This document shows, piece after piece, positions 37,225-45,867 of a stretch of DNA of 64,000 nucleotides. Every line of letters starts with the position of its first letter. Position 1 is the stretch's first letter. A model generated the notes under the pieces. That model was not told the DNA's origin and ran no database searches. It saw only the letters and a list, made by a program, of their open reading frames with translations. The stretch comes from Rubellimicrobium arenae (GTDB lineage: Bacteria > Pseudomonadota > Alphaproteobacteria > Rhodobacterales > Rhodobacteraceae): contig NZ_JAFMSS010000002.1 of the NCBI RefSeq assembly GCF_017916295.1, positions 62,001 to 126,000 on the forward strand, read 5' to 3'. The translations under genes were made by a program, and so were the position numbers.

Positions 37225-38796
37225 TCAGCCCCCCAGCTTGACGTTGTCGATGCCGACCAGCCGGTCGTAGGCCCAGTACAGCAGCAGCACCACCGCGAGC
37301 AGGATGGTCCCCAGCGCAGCGGCAAGGCCCCAGTTGAGCGAATCCGAGATGTGGTAGGCGATGCGGTTCGAGATGAAGACGCCCTTGGTCCCACCGACCA
37401 GCTCGGGCGTGATGTAGTAGCCGATGGCCAGGATGAAGACGAGGATCGACCCCGCGCCGATCCCCGGGACCGACTGCGGGAAGTACACCCGCCAGAAGGC
37501 CGTCCAGTCGTTCGCGCCCAGCGACTTGGCGGCGCGGACATAGGAGGGCGGGATCCCCTTCATCACGGAATAGAGCGGCAGGATCATGAACGGGAGCAGG
37601 ATGTGCGTCATCGCGATGATCGTCCCGGTCTGGTTGTTGATCATCACCAGCCGCCCGCTGTCCGACAGCACGCCCGCCCAGACCAGGAGGTCGTTGATGA
37701 CGCCCTGCTGCTGGAGCAGCACCTTCCACGCGCTCGTCCGCACGAGGAGGGAGGTCCAGAACGGCAGCAGGACAAGGATCATCAGCAGGTTCGCCGAACG
37801 CATCGGCAGGCTCGCCAGGAGGAAGGCCACGGGATAGCCGAGCAGGATGCAGGTGGCCGTGATGGTGACCGACAGGATCAGCGTCCGGATGAAGAGCTGG
37901 ATGTAGATGCGGTCGGAGCCTTCGCGCAACTCGATCCCCTGCGGGCCGATCTTCAGGTCGACGGCGTTCAGGTAATAGCCGGCCGTGAAGCGGGGCGAGA
38001 AGGTGCGGAGCGTGGTCCAGATCTCGGGCTCGCCCCATCCCTCGTCGTCGTCCACAAACTGCTGCTTGAGCGAGACGGCTTCGAAGCCGGACACGTCGAC
38101 GGAGGGCAGGCCCGGCGGCTGCGCCCCGGCGGCAAGATCGCGGTAGAGCGCCGCATAGACAAAGTCGCCCAGGTCCTCCTCGGCCGGATCGTCGCCGTGG
38201 ACGTCCACCGTGAACTTGGCCCAGGCGTCATAGGCATCGGTCGTCTGGGGCAGCGCGGCGCGCACTGCGTCGTCGGCCATCCAGGCGGCCCAGCGGCCCG
38301 GATCCGCGAAGGCCGGATTGGCGTCGCCGAACTGGTCGGCATAGACGTCGGTGTCGAACTTGCCGACATGGCGCCCAGCCCCCCGGAAGAGAGAGGACGC
38401 GCCGCCGAACTCGTAGTTCAGCCGCGTGCCGAGCTGGGTGTGGATCTTGTATTCCTCGGCGACCACGAGGTCGGTGTAGAGCGCGTCGAAGACCGCCTCG
38501 CCCGGCACTTCGGCCGGGTCGTCGCGCAGGGCCGCAACGGTGCGCGGCAGGGTTTCCGGGACGATGGCGTTCTCGACCGAACGGAACAGCATGTCCCCGA
38601 TCGGCAGGACGAAGGTCACGAGGATGAACAGCAGGAGGGGCGCAATGAGCAGCAGCGCCCTCGCCTTCTGGCGCCGGAGCGACCGCGCGAGGCTGGCCCG
38701 CAGGAGCGTCCCATCGGCGGCCAGCATCGGCTCGGGAGAAGCGGGCCGCGCCTCGCGCCCCGTGGGCAGTCCGCCCGTGATCGTCGCGTCGGCCAT
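37225..38796 (-). CDS. ABC transporter permease (PotB-like) with large extra loop
   Basis: A 523-residue permease. The C-terminal 250 residues match PotB-type permeases with the EAA motif SLGANDWTAFWRVYFPQ. After the first membrane segment (about residues 45-68) there is an insertion of roughly 220 mainly acidic residues that should lie in the periplasm. Many rhodobacterial homologues have such an insertion, here at the long end. It may help receive the substrate-binding protein. Confidence 0.87.
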   Translation of the reverse strand: MADATITGGLPTGREARPASPEPMLAADGTLLRASLARSLRRQKARALLLIAPLLLFILVTFVLPIGDMLFRSVENAIVPETLPRTVAALRDDPAEVPGEAVFDALYTDLVVAEEYKIHTQLGTRLNYEFGGASSLFRGAGRHVGKFDTDVYADQFGDANPAFADPGRWAAWMADDAVRAALPQTTDAYDAWAKFTVDVHGDDPAEEDLGDFVYAALYRDLAAGAQPPGLPSVDVSGFEAVSLKQQFVDDDEGWGEPEIWTTLRTFSPRFTAGYYLNAVDLKIGPQGIELREGSDRIYIQLFIRTLILSVTITATCILLGYPVAFLLASLPMRSANLLMILVLLPFWTSLLVRTSAWKVLLQQQGVINDLLVWAGVLSDSGRLVMINNQTGTIIAMTHILLPFMILPLYSVMKGIPPSYVRAAKSLGANDWTAFWRVYFPQSVPGIGAGSILVFILAIGYYITPELVGGTKGVFISNRIAYHISDSLNWGLAAALGTILLAVVLLLYWAYDRLVGIDNVKLGG

Positions 38797-38850
38797 GCCG
38801 TCACCTCCTTGGAAGGTCGGCGGGGCCCCGGAAGGCCCCGCCCGCCGTGC

Positions 38851-39993
38851 TTACTGGGCCAGCCAGTTCTGGAAGGTCGCCTCGACCTCGTCCTGATGGT
38901 CGGCCCACCATTCGATGTTGTTGACGAGGTAGTTCTTCATGTTCTCGGGGTTCGTCGGCATGTAGGGCGCCATCTCGATGCCCAGGTCGGCATGGGTCGA
39001 GACGAGCGGCTGCGACGAGGCCCGGGCCGGGCCATAGGCGATGTACTTGGCCTGATCGGCAAGGCGCTGGGTGTCGGTCGCGAAGCGCAGGAAATGCATC
39101 GTGCGGTTCATGCGGGCCTCGTCGAGCCCGGCGGGCACGATCCAGCCGTCGAAGTCGAAGTTCTGGTAGTCCCAGAGCATGGCGACCGGCTGCTTCTGCT
39201 CGGCGATGACCGAGAACAGGCGGCCGTTGTAGGTCGAGCCCATCACGACTTCCTTGTCGGCGAGCAGCTGGGGCGTCTCGGCGCCGGCGGTCCACCAGAT
39301 CACGTCGCCCTTAATGGTGTCGAGCTTGGCCAGCGCGCGCTCGACGCCGCCATCCTCATCCAGGACGTCGTACACGTCCTCGGCCGGAACGCCGTCGCAG
39401 ATCAGCGCCCATTCCAGGTTCTTCTTGGGCGAGGACTGGAGCGAGCGCTTGCCCGGGAAGGTCTCGGTGTCGAAGATGTCGCAGATGTCGTCCGGGGTCT
39501 GGCCGTTCCATTCGGCCACGTCGGTGCGGTAGCCGAAGGTGGTCGAGAAGTAGATCTGCGGGATGTAGCAGTCGTTGATGAGCGAATCGCCGAAGTCGTC
39601 GGACGGCTTGGAGCCGTCGTCGCCGGGGGCCAGGGCCTCATCGGCGTCGATCTCGACCGCGAGGCCTTCGTCGCAGGCGCGCTGCGAATCGGGGCCTTCC
39701 ACGTCCACCAGGTCGAACGGCATGTTGCCGGCTTCCTGCGCGGCGCGGAGCTTGGCGATGGCCTCGTTCGAGGATTCGTCCCAGGTCACGGTGATGCCGG
39801 TCAGGGCCTCGTAGGGCTCGACATAGGCCTTGAGCTGCGAGTTCTGGTAGGCGCCGCCCCAGGACATGATGACCATGGAATCCGAGCAGTTGTCGCAGGG
39901 CGGCAGCTCGGTGCCGGCCTCCTGCGCAAGCGCGCCGCCGGCCATGGGCAGCAAGGCAAGCGCCGCCGAGCCCAGCAGTTTGGTGATCGTCAT
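38851..39993 (-). CDS. ABC transporter substrate-binding protein (polyamine type)
   Basis: A 380-residue periplasmic protein with a signal peptide ending GGALAQ. It has the PotD-like type II binding fold (SMVIMSWGGAYQNSQLKAYV onward; YNGRLFSV; WPI-like VPAGLDE). A CDNC pair just after the signal could form a disulphide. An ATG 12 codons upstream is open, but GGGAGAA precedes the chosen one. Exact substrate is unknown; spermidine, putrescine or a similar cation is likely. Confidence 0.9.
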   Translation of the reverse strand: MTITKLLGSAALALLPMAGGALAQEAGTELPPCDNCSDSMVIMSWGGAYQNSQLKAYVEPYEALTGITVTWDESSNEAIAKLRAAQEAGNMPFDLVDVEGPDSQRACDEGLAVEIDADEALAPGDDGSKPSDDFGDSLINDCYIPQIYFSTTFGYRTDVAEWNGQTPDDICDIFDTETFPGKRSLQSSPKKNLEWALICDGVPAEDVYDVLDEDGGVERALAKLDTIKGDVIWWTAGAETPQLLADKEVVMGSTYNGRLFSVIAEQKQPVAMLWDYQNFDFDGWIVPAGLDEARMNRTMHFLRFATDTQRLADQAKYIAYGPARASSQPLVSTHADLGIEMAPYMPTNPENMKNYLVNNIEWWADHQDEVEATFQNWLAQ

Positions 39994-40025
39994 TACGGTT
40001 CTCCCTGTTTGGCTTTTATTGGTCG

Positions 40026-41135
40026 TCACGCCGCGTCGAGCGCGCGGCAGTCCTCGGGCAGCCAGCCGATCTCGATCTCCTGGCCGGGCTGGAGCCGGGT
40101 CTGGTCGGGGGCGTTCCGGGACTTGATGATGAACTCGTCGTTGCCCGCCACCGACAGCCGGGTGCGGAACATGTCGCCCATGTAGATGAACTCCTCGACC
40201 CGCGCGCGCAGCGTATGCGCGTCGGACCGGAGGCGGGCCTTGTTGAATTCGACCCGCTCGGGCCGGATCGAGACCTTGGTGCGGTCGCCCACACGGCTCA
40301 CGTTCACGGGCTTGGCGTCGATCTCGTCGCCCGAATCGAGCCGCACCACGCAGCGCCCCTGGTCGATGGCGGTGACGACGCCCGTCAGGGTGTTGTTCTC
40401 GCCGATGAACTGGGCCACGAAACTGTTGAGCGGGGCCTCATAGAGCACGTCGGGCGGAGCGAGCTGCTGGATCCGCCCGTCGTTGAACACGGCCACGCGG
40501 TCCGACATGGTCAGCGCCTCGGTCTGGTCGTGGGTGACGTAGACCACCGTGATGCCGAGATTGTCCGAGATGTGCTTGATCTCGAACTGCATGTGTTCGC
40601 GCAGCTGCTTGTCGAGCGCGCCGAGCGGCTCGTCCATCAGCACCAGCTCGGGCTCGAACACGAGGGCGCGCGCCAGGGCGATCCGCTGCTGCTGGCCGCC
40701 CGACAGCTGCGCGGGCCGCCGGTTGGCGAACTTGCCCATCTGCACCATGTCCAGGGCGCGCTTGACCTTGGCCTCGCGCTCGGCCTGGCCCATCTTGCGG
40801 ACCTCCAGCGGGAAGGCCAGGTTCTCGGCCACGCTCATGTGGGGGAACAGGGCGTAGTTCTGGAACACCATGCCGATGCCGCGCTTGTGGGGCGGGACGT
40901 CGTTGATGTTGCGCCCGGCCAGCCGGATCTCACCATGGGTGGCGGTCTCGAAACCCGCCAGCATCATGAGGCAGGTGGTCTTGCCGGAGCCCGACGGCCC
41001 CAGCATGGTCAGGAACTCGCCCTTGGGGATGGTGAGGTTCAGGTCCTTCACGACGAGGGTTTGGCCATCGTAGCTCTTTTGCACGCGCTCGAACTCGACG
41101 AACGCCGCGTCCCTCGAAGCTTGGACCAATGTCAC
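40026..41135 (-). CDS. ABC transporter ATP-binding protein (PotA-like)
   Basis: A 369-residue ATPase with Walker A GPSGSGKTT, signature LSGGQQQRIALARAL, Walker B LMDEPLGALD, and the switch His in VTHDQ. A TOBE domain with RPERVEF lies at the C-terminus, as in PotA. The start is uncertain: GTG at 41,135 is used because the conserved AFVEFERVQKSYDG region lies shortly after and AGAGG lies close before; a TTG six bases downstream is also possible. It heads the import operon. Confidence 0.9.
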   Translation of the reverse strand: MTLVQASRDAAFVEFERVQKSYDGQTLVVKDLNLTIPKGEFLTMLGPSGSGKTTCLMMLAGFETATHGEIRLAGRNINDVPPHKRGIGMVFQNYALFPHMSVAENLAFPLEVRKMGQAEREAKVKRALDMVQMGKFANRRPAQLSGGQQQRIALARALVFEPELVLMDEPLGALDKQLREHMQFEIKHISDNLGITVVYVTHDQTEALTMSDRVAVFNDGRIQQLAPPDVLYEAPLNSFVAQFIGENNTLTGVVTAIDQGRCVVRLDSGDEIDAKPVNVSRVGDRTKVSIRPERVEFNKARLRSDAHTLRARVEEFIYMGDMFRTRLSVAGNDEFIIKSRNAPDQTRLQPGQEIEIGWLPEDCRALDAA

Positions 41136-41417
41136 ACCCCCTCTTGCTGGCGGCCTGTGCCGCTCTAGATGTTGCGACTTAACCGGACGGGGCCCGGTCT
41201 GGCAACCTAAACGGTCCTGCCCCCCGCCCGGACCACACGCAGAAATGTCCAGCGTGGAGGCGGATGCCCAATTGATGGGCATTTGCGCATGGAGTCCGGC
41301 CAGAGCAGCCGGTCGCGTCCATGTCGCCCAAGGTTTCCCCCATGCCGCCATCTGGCCGGACGCACCCAAGGTCCTGACCCGCGACGGGCGCAAAGCAACA
41401 GACCGGCGACCAAAGCA
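41136..41417. other. Upstream region of the ABC operon
   Basis: No gene is supported. A small perfect hairpin ATGCCCA-ATTGA-TGGGCAT lies at 41,264-41,282. It could be a weak attenuator or binding site ahead of the leftward operon. Confidence 0.4.
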
Positions 41418-41444
41418 AAAGGCCCGCCTGTTGGGCGGGCCTTT
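41418..41444 (-). terminator. Rho-independent terminator after tRNA-Leu
   Basis: AAAGGCCCGCC and GGCGGGCCTTT form a strong stem with a short loop, and the minus strand continues with TTTTGCTTT. It lies about 25 bp beyond the 3' end of tRNA-Leu and fits termination of that transcript. Confidence 0.8.
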
Positions 41445-41468
41445 CAGCGCCTCCTCCCGAAAGAGGAT

Positions 41469-41555
41469 TGGTGCGGTTGAGAGGACTCGAACCTCCACGG
41501 GTGTTACCCCACAGCGACCTCAACGCTGCGCGTCTACCAATTCCGCCACAACCGC
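41469..41555 (-). tRNA. tRNA-Leu (anticodon GAG)
   Basis: The minus strand folds as a class II tRNA: acceptor GCGGTTG with CAACCGC, D-arm TGGCGGAATTGGTAGACGCG, anticodon stem CAGCG-TTGAGGT-CGCTG giving GAG, a long variable arm and T arm GAGGTTCGAGTCCTC. An encoded CCA lies at 41,469-41,471. Confidence 0.95.
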
Positions 41556-41662
41556 ATGTTCTGGCGAGGGGGCGTATAGACGAGGCTCTCGGGGGACCAC
41601 AAGGGGGGCCGAAAAGATTTCCGGGTCTTTTCGTCCGCCGCCTTCTCGACCATCTGATTGGC

Positions 41663-42337
41663 ATGGTGGAATGGCATCACAGCGAGGGGCTCGTCCCCTA
41701 CCCCGAGGCTCTGGCCTTCATGGAATCGCGGGTCGAGGCCATCGCCGCGGGGACCGCGCCCGAGGCGATCTGGCTGCTCGAGCACCCGCCCCTCTACACG
41801 GCCGGCACCTCGGCCAAGCCACACGACCTCAAGGACCCCGGCCGATTCCCGGTCCACGAGGCGCGGCGCGGCGGGCAGTACACCTATCACGGACCGGGCC
41901 AGCGCGTCGCCTACGTGATGCTGGACCTGAATCGCCGCGGCCGGGACGTCCGGCGCTTCGTGGCCGATCTCGAGGGCTGGGTGATCGACTCGCTGACCGA
42001 GTTCGGCCTCAGGGGCGAGCGGCGCGAGGGACGGGTGGGCATCTGGATCCCGCGGCCGGACAAGGCCCCGAACCCCGACGGCTCTCTGCGCGAGGACAAG
42101 ATCGCCGCGATCGGCGTGCGGCTGCGCCGCTGGGTGAGCTTCCACGGCATCTCGATCAACGTGGAGCCGGACCTGAGCCATTTCGACGGGATCGTGCCCT
42201 GCGGGATCAGCGAGCATGGCGTGACCAGCCTCGTGGACCTCGGGCTGCCGGTGACGATGGCCGACCTCGACGCGGCGCTGGTCCGCACCTTCGCCGCCCG
42301 CTTCCCCGACCTCGGGGATCCACGCTCCAGGACGTGA
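41663..42337 (+). CDS. lipB: Lipoyl(octanoyl) transferase
   Basis: A 224-residue enzyme that moves octanoyl from acyl carrier protein to lipoate-dependent proteins, in the cytoplasm. The family motif RGGQYTYHGPGQ is at about residues 71-82, the catalytic Lys in KIAAIGVRL, and the catalytic Cys in IVPCGISEHGVTS. The start at 41,663 gives the family length; the open frame upstream crosses the tRNA-Leu gene and is spurious. Confidence 0.93.
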   Translation: MVEWHHSEGLVPYPEALAFMESRVEAIAAGTAPEAIWLLEHPPLYTAGTSAKPHDLKDPGRFPVHEARRGGQYTYHGPGQRVAYVMLDLNRRGRDVRRFVADLEGWVIDSLTEFGLRGERREGRVGIWIPRPDKAPNPDGSLREDKIAAIGVRLRRWVSFHGISINVEPDLSHFDGIVPCGISEHGVTSLVDLGLPVTMADLDAALVRTFAARFPDLGDPRSRT

Positions 42338-42451
42338 AAACTGCGACCGCCTGTCGGCTTGCCCGACCGGCCCAATCCTTCTAGAACGCCCGCTGTACGG
42401 GCCCGGCCTCCGCCGTTTGCCCTCACGATTCCTTTCGGGAGAGCCGCCGCA

Positions 42452-44128
42452 ATGGCCGACGCTGCCATCCACACAGACCACCATGACGAGCGGGGCTTCT
42501 TCGCCCGCTGGTTCATGTCCACCAACCACAAGGACATCGGCATCCTTTACCTGCTCGTGTCGGGCGTCGCGGGCTTCATCGCGGTGCTCTTCACCGTGTA
42601 CATGCGCATGGAGCTGATGGAGCCCGGCGTGCAGTTCATGTGCCTCGAGGGCGCGCGCTTCTGGCCCGCCTCCGATCCGGCCACCTGCACGCCCAACGGG
42701 CACCTTTGGAACGTGATGATCACCTACCACGGGGTGCTCATGATGTTCTTCGTCGTGATCCCCGCGCTGTTCGGCGGCTTCGGCAACTACCTGATGCCGC
42801 TGCAGATCGGCGCGCCGGACATGGCGTTCCCGCGCCTCAACAACCTGTCGTTCTGGATGTTCGTCGCGGGCGTTTCGCTCGGCGTGGCGTCGCTCCTGGC
42901 GCCCGGCGGCGACGGCCAGCGCGGCGCGGGCGTGGGCTGGGTGCTCTACCCGCCGCTCTCCACCTCGGACGGCGGCATGTCCATGGACCTCGCGATCTTC
43001 GCCGTGCACCTGTCGGGCGCGTCGTCGATCCTGGGCGCCATCAACATGATCACCACCTTCCTGAACATGCGCGCCCCGGGCATGACGCTCTTCAAGGTGC
43101 CGCTGTTCTCGTGGTCGATCTTCGTCACCGCCTGGCTGATCCTCCTGGCCCTGCCCGTGCTGGCCGGCGCGATCACCATGCTCCTGACGGACCGCAACTT
43201 CGGGACGACCTTCTTCCAGCCGTCCGGCGGCGGGGACCCGGTGCTCTACCAGCACATCCTGTGGTTCTTCGGCCACCCCGAGGTGTACATCATCATCCTT
43301 CCCGGCTTCGGGATCATCAGCCACGTCATCGCGACCTTCTCGCGCAAGCCGATCTTCGGCTACCTGCCGATGGTCTGGGCGCTGATCGCGATCGGCGTGC
43401 TGGGCTTCGTCGTGTGGGCGCACCACATGTACACCGCCGGCATGTCGCTGACGCAGCAGTCCTACTTCATGCTGGCCACCATGGTTATCGCGGTGCCCAC
43501 CGGCGTGAAGGTCTTCTCCTGGATCGCCACGATGTGGGGCGGCTCGGTGGAGTTCAAGACGCCCATGCTCTGGGCCATGGGCTTCATCTTCCTGTTCACC
43601 GTCGGCGGCGTGACCGGCGTGGTGCTTTCGCAGGCCCCGATCGACCGCTACTATCACGACACCTACTACGTGGTGGCCCACTTCCACTACGTGATGTCGC
43701 TGGGCGCGGTCTTCGCGATCTTCGCGGGCATCTACTTCTACCTGCCCAAGTTCACCGGCAAGATGATGCCCGAATGGGTCGGCCGGGTACACTTCGCCCT
43801 GATGTTCATCGGCGCGAACGTCACCTTCTTCCCGCAGCACTTCCTGGGCCGCCAGGGCATGCCGCGCCGCTACATCGACTATCCGGAGGCCTTCGCCACC
43901 TGGAACTACGTGTCGTCGATCGGCGCCTTCATCGCCTTCGCCTCGTTCGTGTTCTTCATCGTGGCGCTGTTCTACGTGCTCGCCACCCAGAAGCGCACCG
44001 CCCCGGCGAACCCCTGGAACGAATGGGCCGACACGCTCGAATGGACCCTGCCCTCCCCGCCGCCGGAGCACACCTTCGAGATCCTGCCCAAGCCGTCGGA
44101 CTGGAACCGCACCCACGCGCATGAGTAA
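42452..44128 (+). CDS. ctaD: Cytochrome c oxidase subunit I
   Basis: A 558-residue inner-membrane subunit with twelve membrane segments of the aa3-type oxidase. Haem and copper ligands are visible: TYHGVLM (haem a), GHPEVYIIILPGFG with the His-Tyr pair (Cu-B), AHHMYTAGM (Cu-B) and VVAHFHYVMS (haem a3 and haem a). The K-channel and D-channel region looks normal. CGGGAGAG precedes the ATG. The other subunit genes are not adjacent, which is common in Rhodobacterales. Confidence 0.95.
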   Translation: MADAAIHTDHHDERGFFARWFMSTNHKDIGILYLLVSGVAGFIAVLFTVYMRMELMEPGVQFMCLEGARFWPASDPATCTPNGHLWNVMITYHGVLMMFFVVIPALFGGFGNYLMPLQIGAPDMAFPRLNNLSFWMFVAGVSLGVASLLAPGGDGQRGAGVGWVLYPPLSTSDGGMSMDLAIFAVHLSGASSILGAINMITTFLNMRAPGMTLFKVPLFSWSIFVTAWLILLALPVLAGAITMLLTDRNFGTTFFQPSGGGDPVLYQHILWFFGHPEVYIIILPGFGIISHVIATFSRKPIFGYLPMVWALIAIGVLGFVVWAHHMYTAGMSLTQQSYFMLATMVIAVPTGVKVFSWIATMWGGSVEFKTPMLWAMGFIFLFTVGGVTGVVLSQAPIDRYYHDTYYVVAHFHYVMSLGAVFAIFAGIYFYLPKFTGKMMPEWVGRVHFALMFIGANVTFFPQHFLGRQGMPRRYIDYPEAFATWNYVSSIGAFIAFASFVFFIVALFYVLATQKRTAPANPWNEWADTLEWTLPSPPPEHTFEILPKPSDWNRTHAHE

Positions 44129-44501
44129 GGGTGGCGCCAGCCCGGCCTCCTTACAGGAACGGTCCAGCCTCAGGCCTGAGGCCGTCCCAAGGGATCCGAC
44201 ATGACAAGGCCTGCCAGCGGCGACGTTGGCAGGCCTTCGTCGTTCCGGCCCAAGGAATGCCCGGACGGCGGTCCAAACGCCCCGGGTCCTTGAGGGACCC
44301 CCGGTTCAGCGCCAGCGGTCCGATCAGAGAGGCAAAGGCGGCCAGCAGGCCCGGCCATCGCCGACGCCGTCCCGGACCGGAACCCATGGCATCCGCCCGC
44401 GTCAGAGCAGCGCAACGGGCCTTGAACCCAGCGCGCCATGCCTATGTCCTTGCTGCCGAGACCCAAGCCCGACGTGCGGCCCAAGGAGACCGACACATCC
44501 G
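44129..44501. other. Intergenic region between ctaD and the DUF2244 gene
   Basis: No gene is supported. Contents: a 14-bp perfect palindrome CCTCAGGCCTGAGG (44,168-44,181) and a terminator-like hairpin (44,206-44,237). Frames on the minus strand here are arginine-rich and look non-coding. Confidence 0.45.
44206..44237 (+). terminator. Probable ctaD terminator
   Basis: AAGGCCTGCCA and TGGCAGGCCTT form an 11-bp perfect stem with a 10-base loop, about 80 bp after the ctaD stop. The T run after it is poor, so its strength is uncertain. Confidence 0.6.
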
Positions 44502-45011
44502 ATGCCCTATCGCTGGACAGACCCTCTCCCCACCTCCGAGGCGGACAGCCCGCCGCCCGTTGCCCAGCTTCAGCTCTGGCCGCACAGGTCGCTGCCGCGC
44601 CGGGGTTTCGTCGGCTTCTTCGGGGCCACGGCCGTCCTGGCCGCCGTCCCCCTCCTGGCGGTCCTGGGCTCGCCGGTCCTCTGGGGGGTGCTGCCGTTCT
44701 TCCTCGTGACCTTCATGGCGCTCTGGATCGCGATCCAGGCGACCTATCGCACGGGCGAGGTGCGGGAGGAACTTCGGCTCTGGCCGGATCGCATCCTCCT
44801 GACCCGGCACGAGCCGCGCCGGCCTCCCCGCCGCTGGGAGGCCAACCCCCACTGGATCCGCACCGCCCTGCACGAGACGGGCGGCCCCGTGCCGAACTAC
44901 CTGACCCTGACCGGCGCCGGCCGCACCGTCGAGCTCGGCGCCTTCCTGAGCGAGGAGGAGCGGATCGAGCTGAAGCCCGAGCTCGAGGACGTGCTCCGCC
45001 GGTTGCAGTAA
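44502..45011 (+). CDS. DUF2244 family membrane protein
   Basis: A 169-residue inner-membrane protein with two adjacent hydrophobic segments (about residues 38-80) and a cytoplasmic domain ending ELGAFLSEEERIELKPELE, the DUF2244 pattern. In this group such genes are often near cytochrome oxidase genes. Function unknown. The ATG at 44,502 is preceded by AAGGAG at somewhat long spacing. Confidence 0.8.
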   Translation: MPYRWTDPLPTSEADSPPPVAQLQLWPHRSLPRRGFVGFFGATAVLAAVPLLAVLGSPVLWGVLPFFLVTFMALWIAIQATYRTGEVREELRLWPDRILLTRHEPRRPPRRWEANPHWIRTALHETGGPVPNYLTLTGAGRTVELGAFLSEEERIELKPELEDVLRRLQ

Positions 45012-45040
45012 GGGACCCGCGCCCCGGGCGGCGCGGCCGC

Positions 45041-45226
45041 TCAGTCGTCGAGCTTCTCGGGCAGCCCCTCGTGCCTGGTGGAGGCCAGCTCCTCGAGCTG
45101 GTCCTCCGTCATGTCGTCGAACATCTCGCGCGAGGCGCCCTGCAGGTCCTCGGGCTTGATCTCGCCGCGCTTGGCGGCCAGCGCGGCGCCTGCGGCGCGC
45201 TGCTGGGCCTTGGAATGGGCGGGCAT
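45041..45226 (-). CDS. DUF3008 family small protein
   Basis: A 61-residue hydrophilic protein of the DUF3008 type: MPAHSKAQQRAAGAALAAKR at the N-terminus, then a SREMFDDMTEDQLEELAST motif. Function unknown; frequent in rhizobia and Rhodobacterales. GGGAGG precedes the start. Confidence 0.85.
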   Translation of the reverse strand: MPAHSKAQQRAAGAALAAKRGEIKPEDLQGASREMFDDMTEDQLEELASTRHEGLPEKLDD

Positions 45227-45283
45227 GGGGGCCTCCCTGGTTGTGGCCCGGGGAAAACGCCCCCGCCCGGCCGCCGTTCCCGA

Positions 45284-45742
45284 CTAGGACAGCCGGGCCT
45301 TGACCAGCGGTCCGACCTTGCCGAAATCCATCTGCCCGGCGTAGCGCGTCTTGAGCGCGTTCATGACACGACCCATATCGCGCAGGCCCGACGCCCCCTC
45401 GGCCGCGATGGTGGCCACGATGGCCTCCTCGGCCTCCTGCTCGGAGAGCTGCCGGGGCAGGAACTCCTCGATGACCGCGATCTCGGCCCGTTCCTTCGAG
45501 GCGAGGTCGTCGCGTCCCGCGTCGTCGTAGGCCTTGGCGCTCTCCTGCCGCTGCTTGACCATCCTGGCCAGCACGGCGATCACGCCTTCGTCCGGCACCG
45601 GCGAGGGCTGCCCTTCGCCGCGGGCGGCGATGTCACGGTCCTTCACCGCCGAATTCATCAGCCGCAGCACCCCGAGGCGCTCCGCCGCCTTGGCGCGCAT
45701 CGCCTCCTTGAGAGCCTCGTTGATCCTCGCGCGCAGGTCCAT
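45284..45742 (-). CDS. GatB/YqeY domain protein
   Basis: A 152-residue, entirely helical protein of the YqeY family, which shares its fold with the tRNA-binding tail of GatB. Conserved pieces: LRLMNSAVKDRDIAARG, MVKQRQESAKAYDDAGR, EFLPRQLSEQE and MGRVMNALKTRYAGQMD. The exact role is unknown; a tRNA-linked role is often proposed. AAGGAGA precedes the start, and the gene is divergent from carA. Confidence 0.9.
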   Translation of the reverse strand: MDLRARINEALKEAMRAKAAERLGVLRLMNSAVKDRDIAARGEGQPSPVPDEGVIAVLARMVKQRQESAKAYDDAGRDDLASKERAEIAVIEEFLPRQLSEQEAEEAIVATIAAEGASGLRDMGRVMNALKTRYAGQMDFGKVGPLVKARLS

Positions 45743-45867
45743 GACCGTTCTCCTTGGTTCGTTGCAGGGCGACATATGTCCCGCGTCCGATTGGCGCAAT
45801 CGGCTTGGGTTGACCCGACGCCCGCGCGCGCGTAACGGTCCGCCGGATCACAGAAGGGAAGCCCGCC

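Noticed and set aside
36760..40185. A 1,141-codon open frame on the plus strand
   Set aside because: It runs antisense through the ABC transporter operon and is rich in R, D, G and V with no conserved motif; a shadow of high-GC genes.
41534..44122. An 862-codon open frame on the minus strand
   Set aside because: Antisense to lipB and ctaD, both of which have complete catalytic motifs; the His/Asp/Glu-rich product is a shadow.
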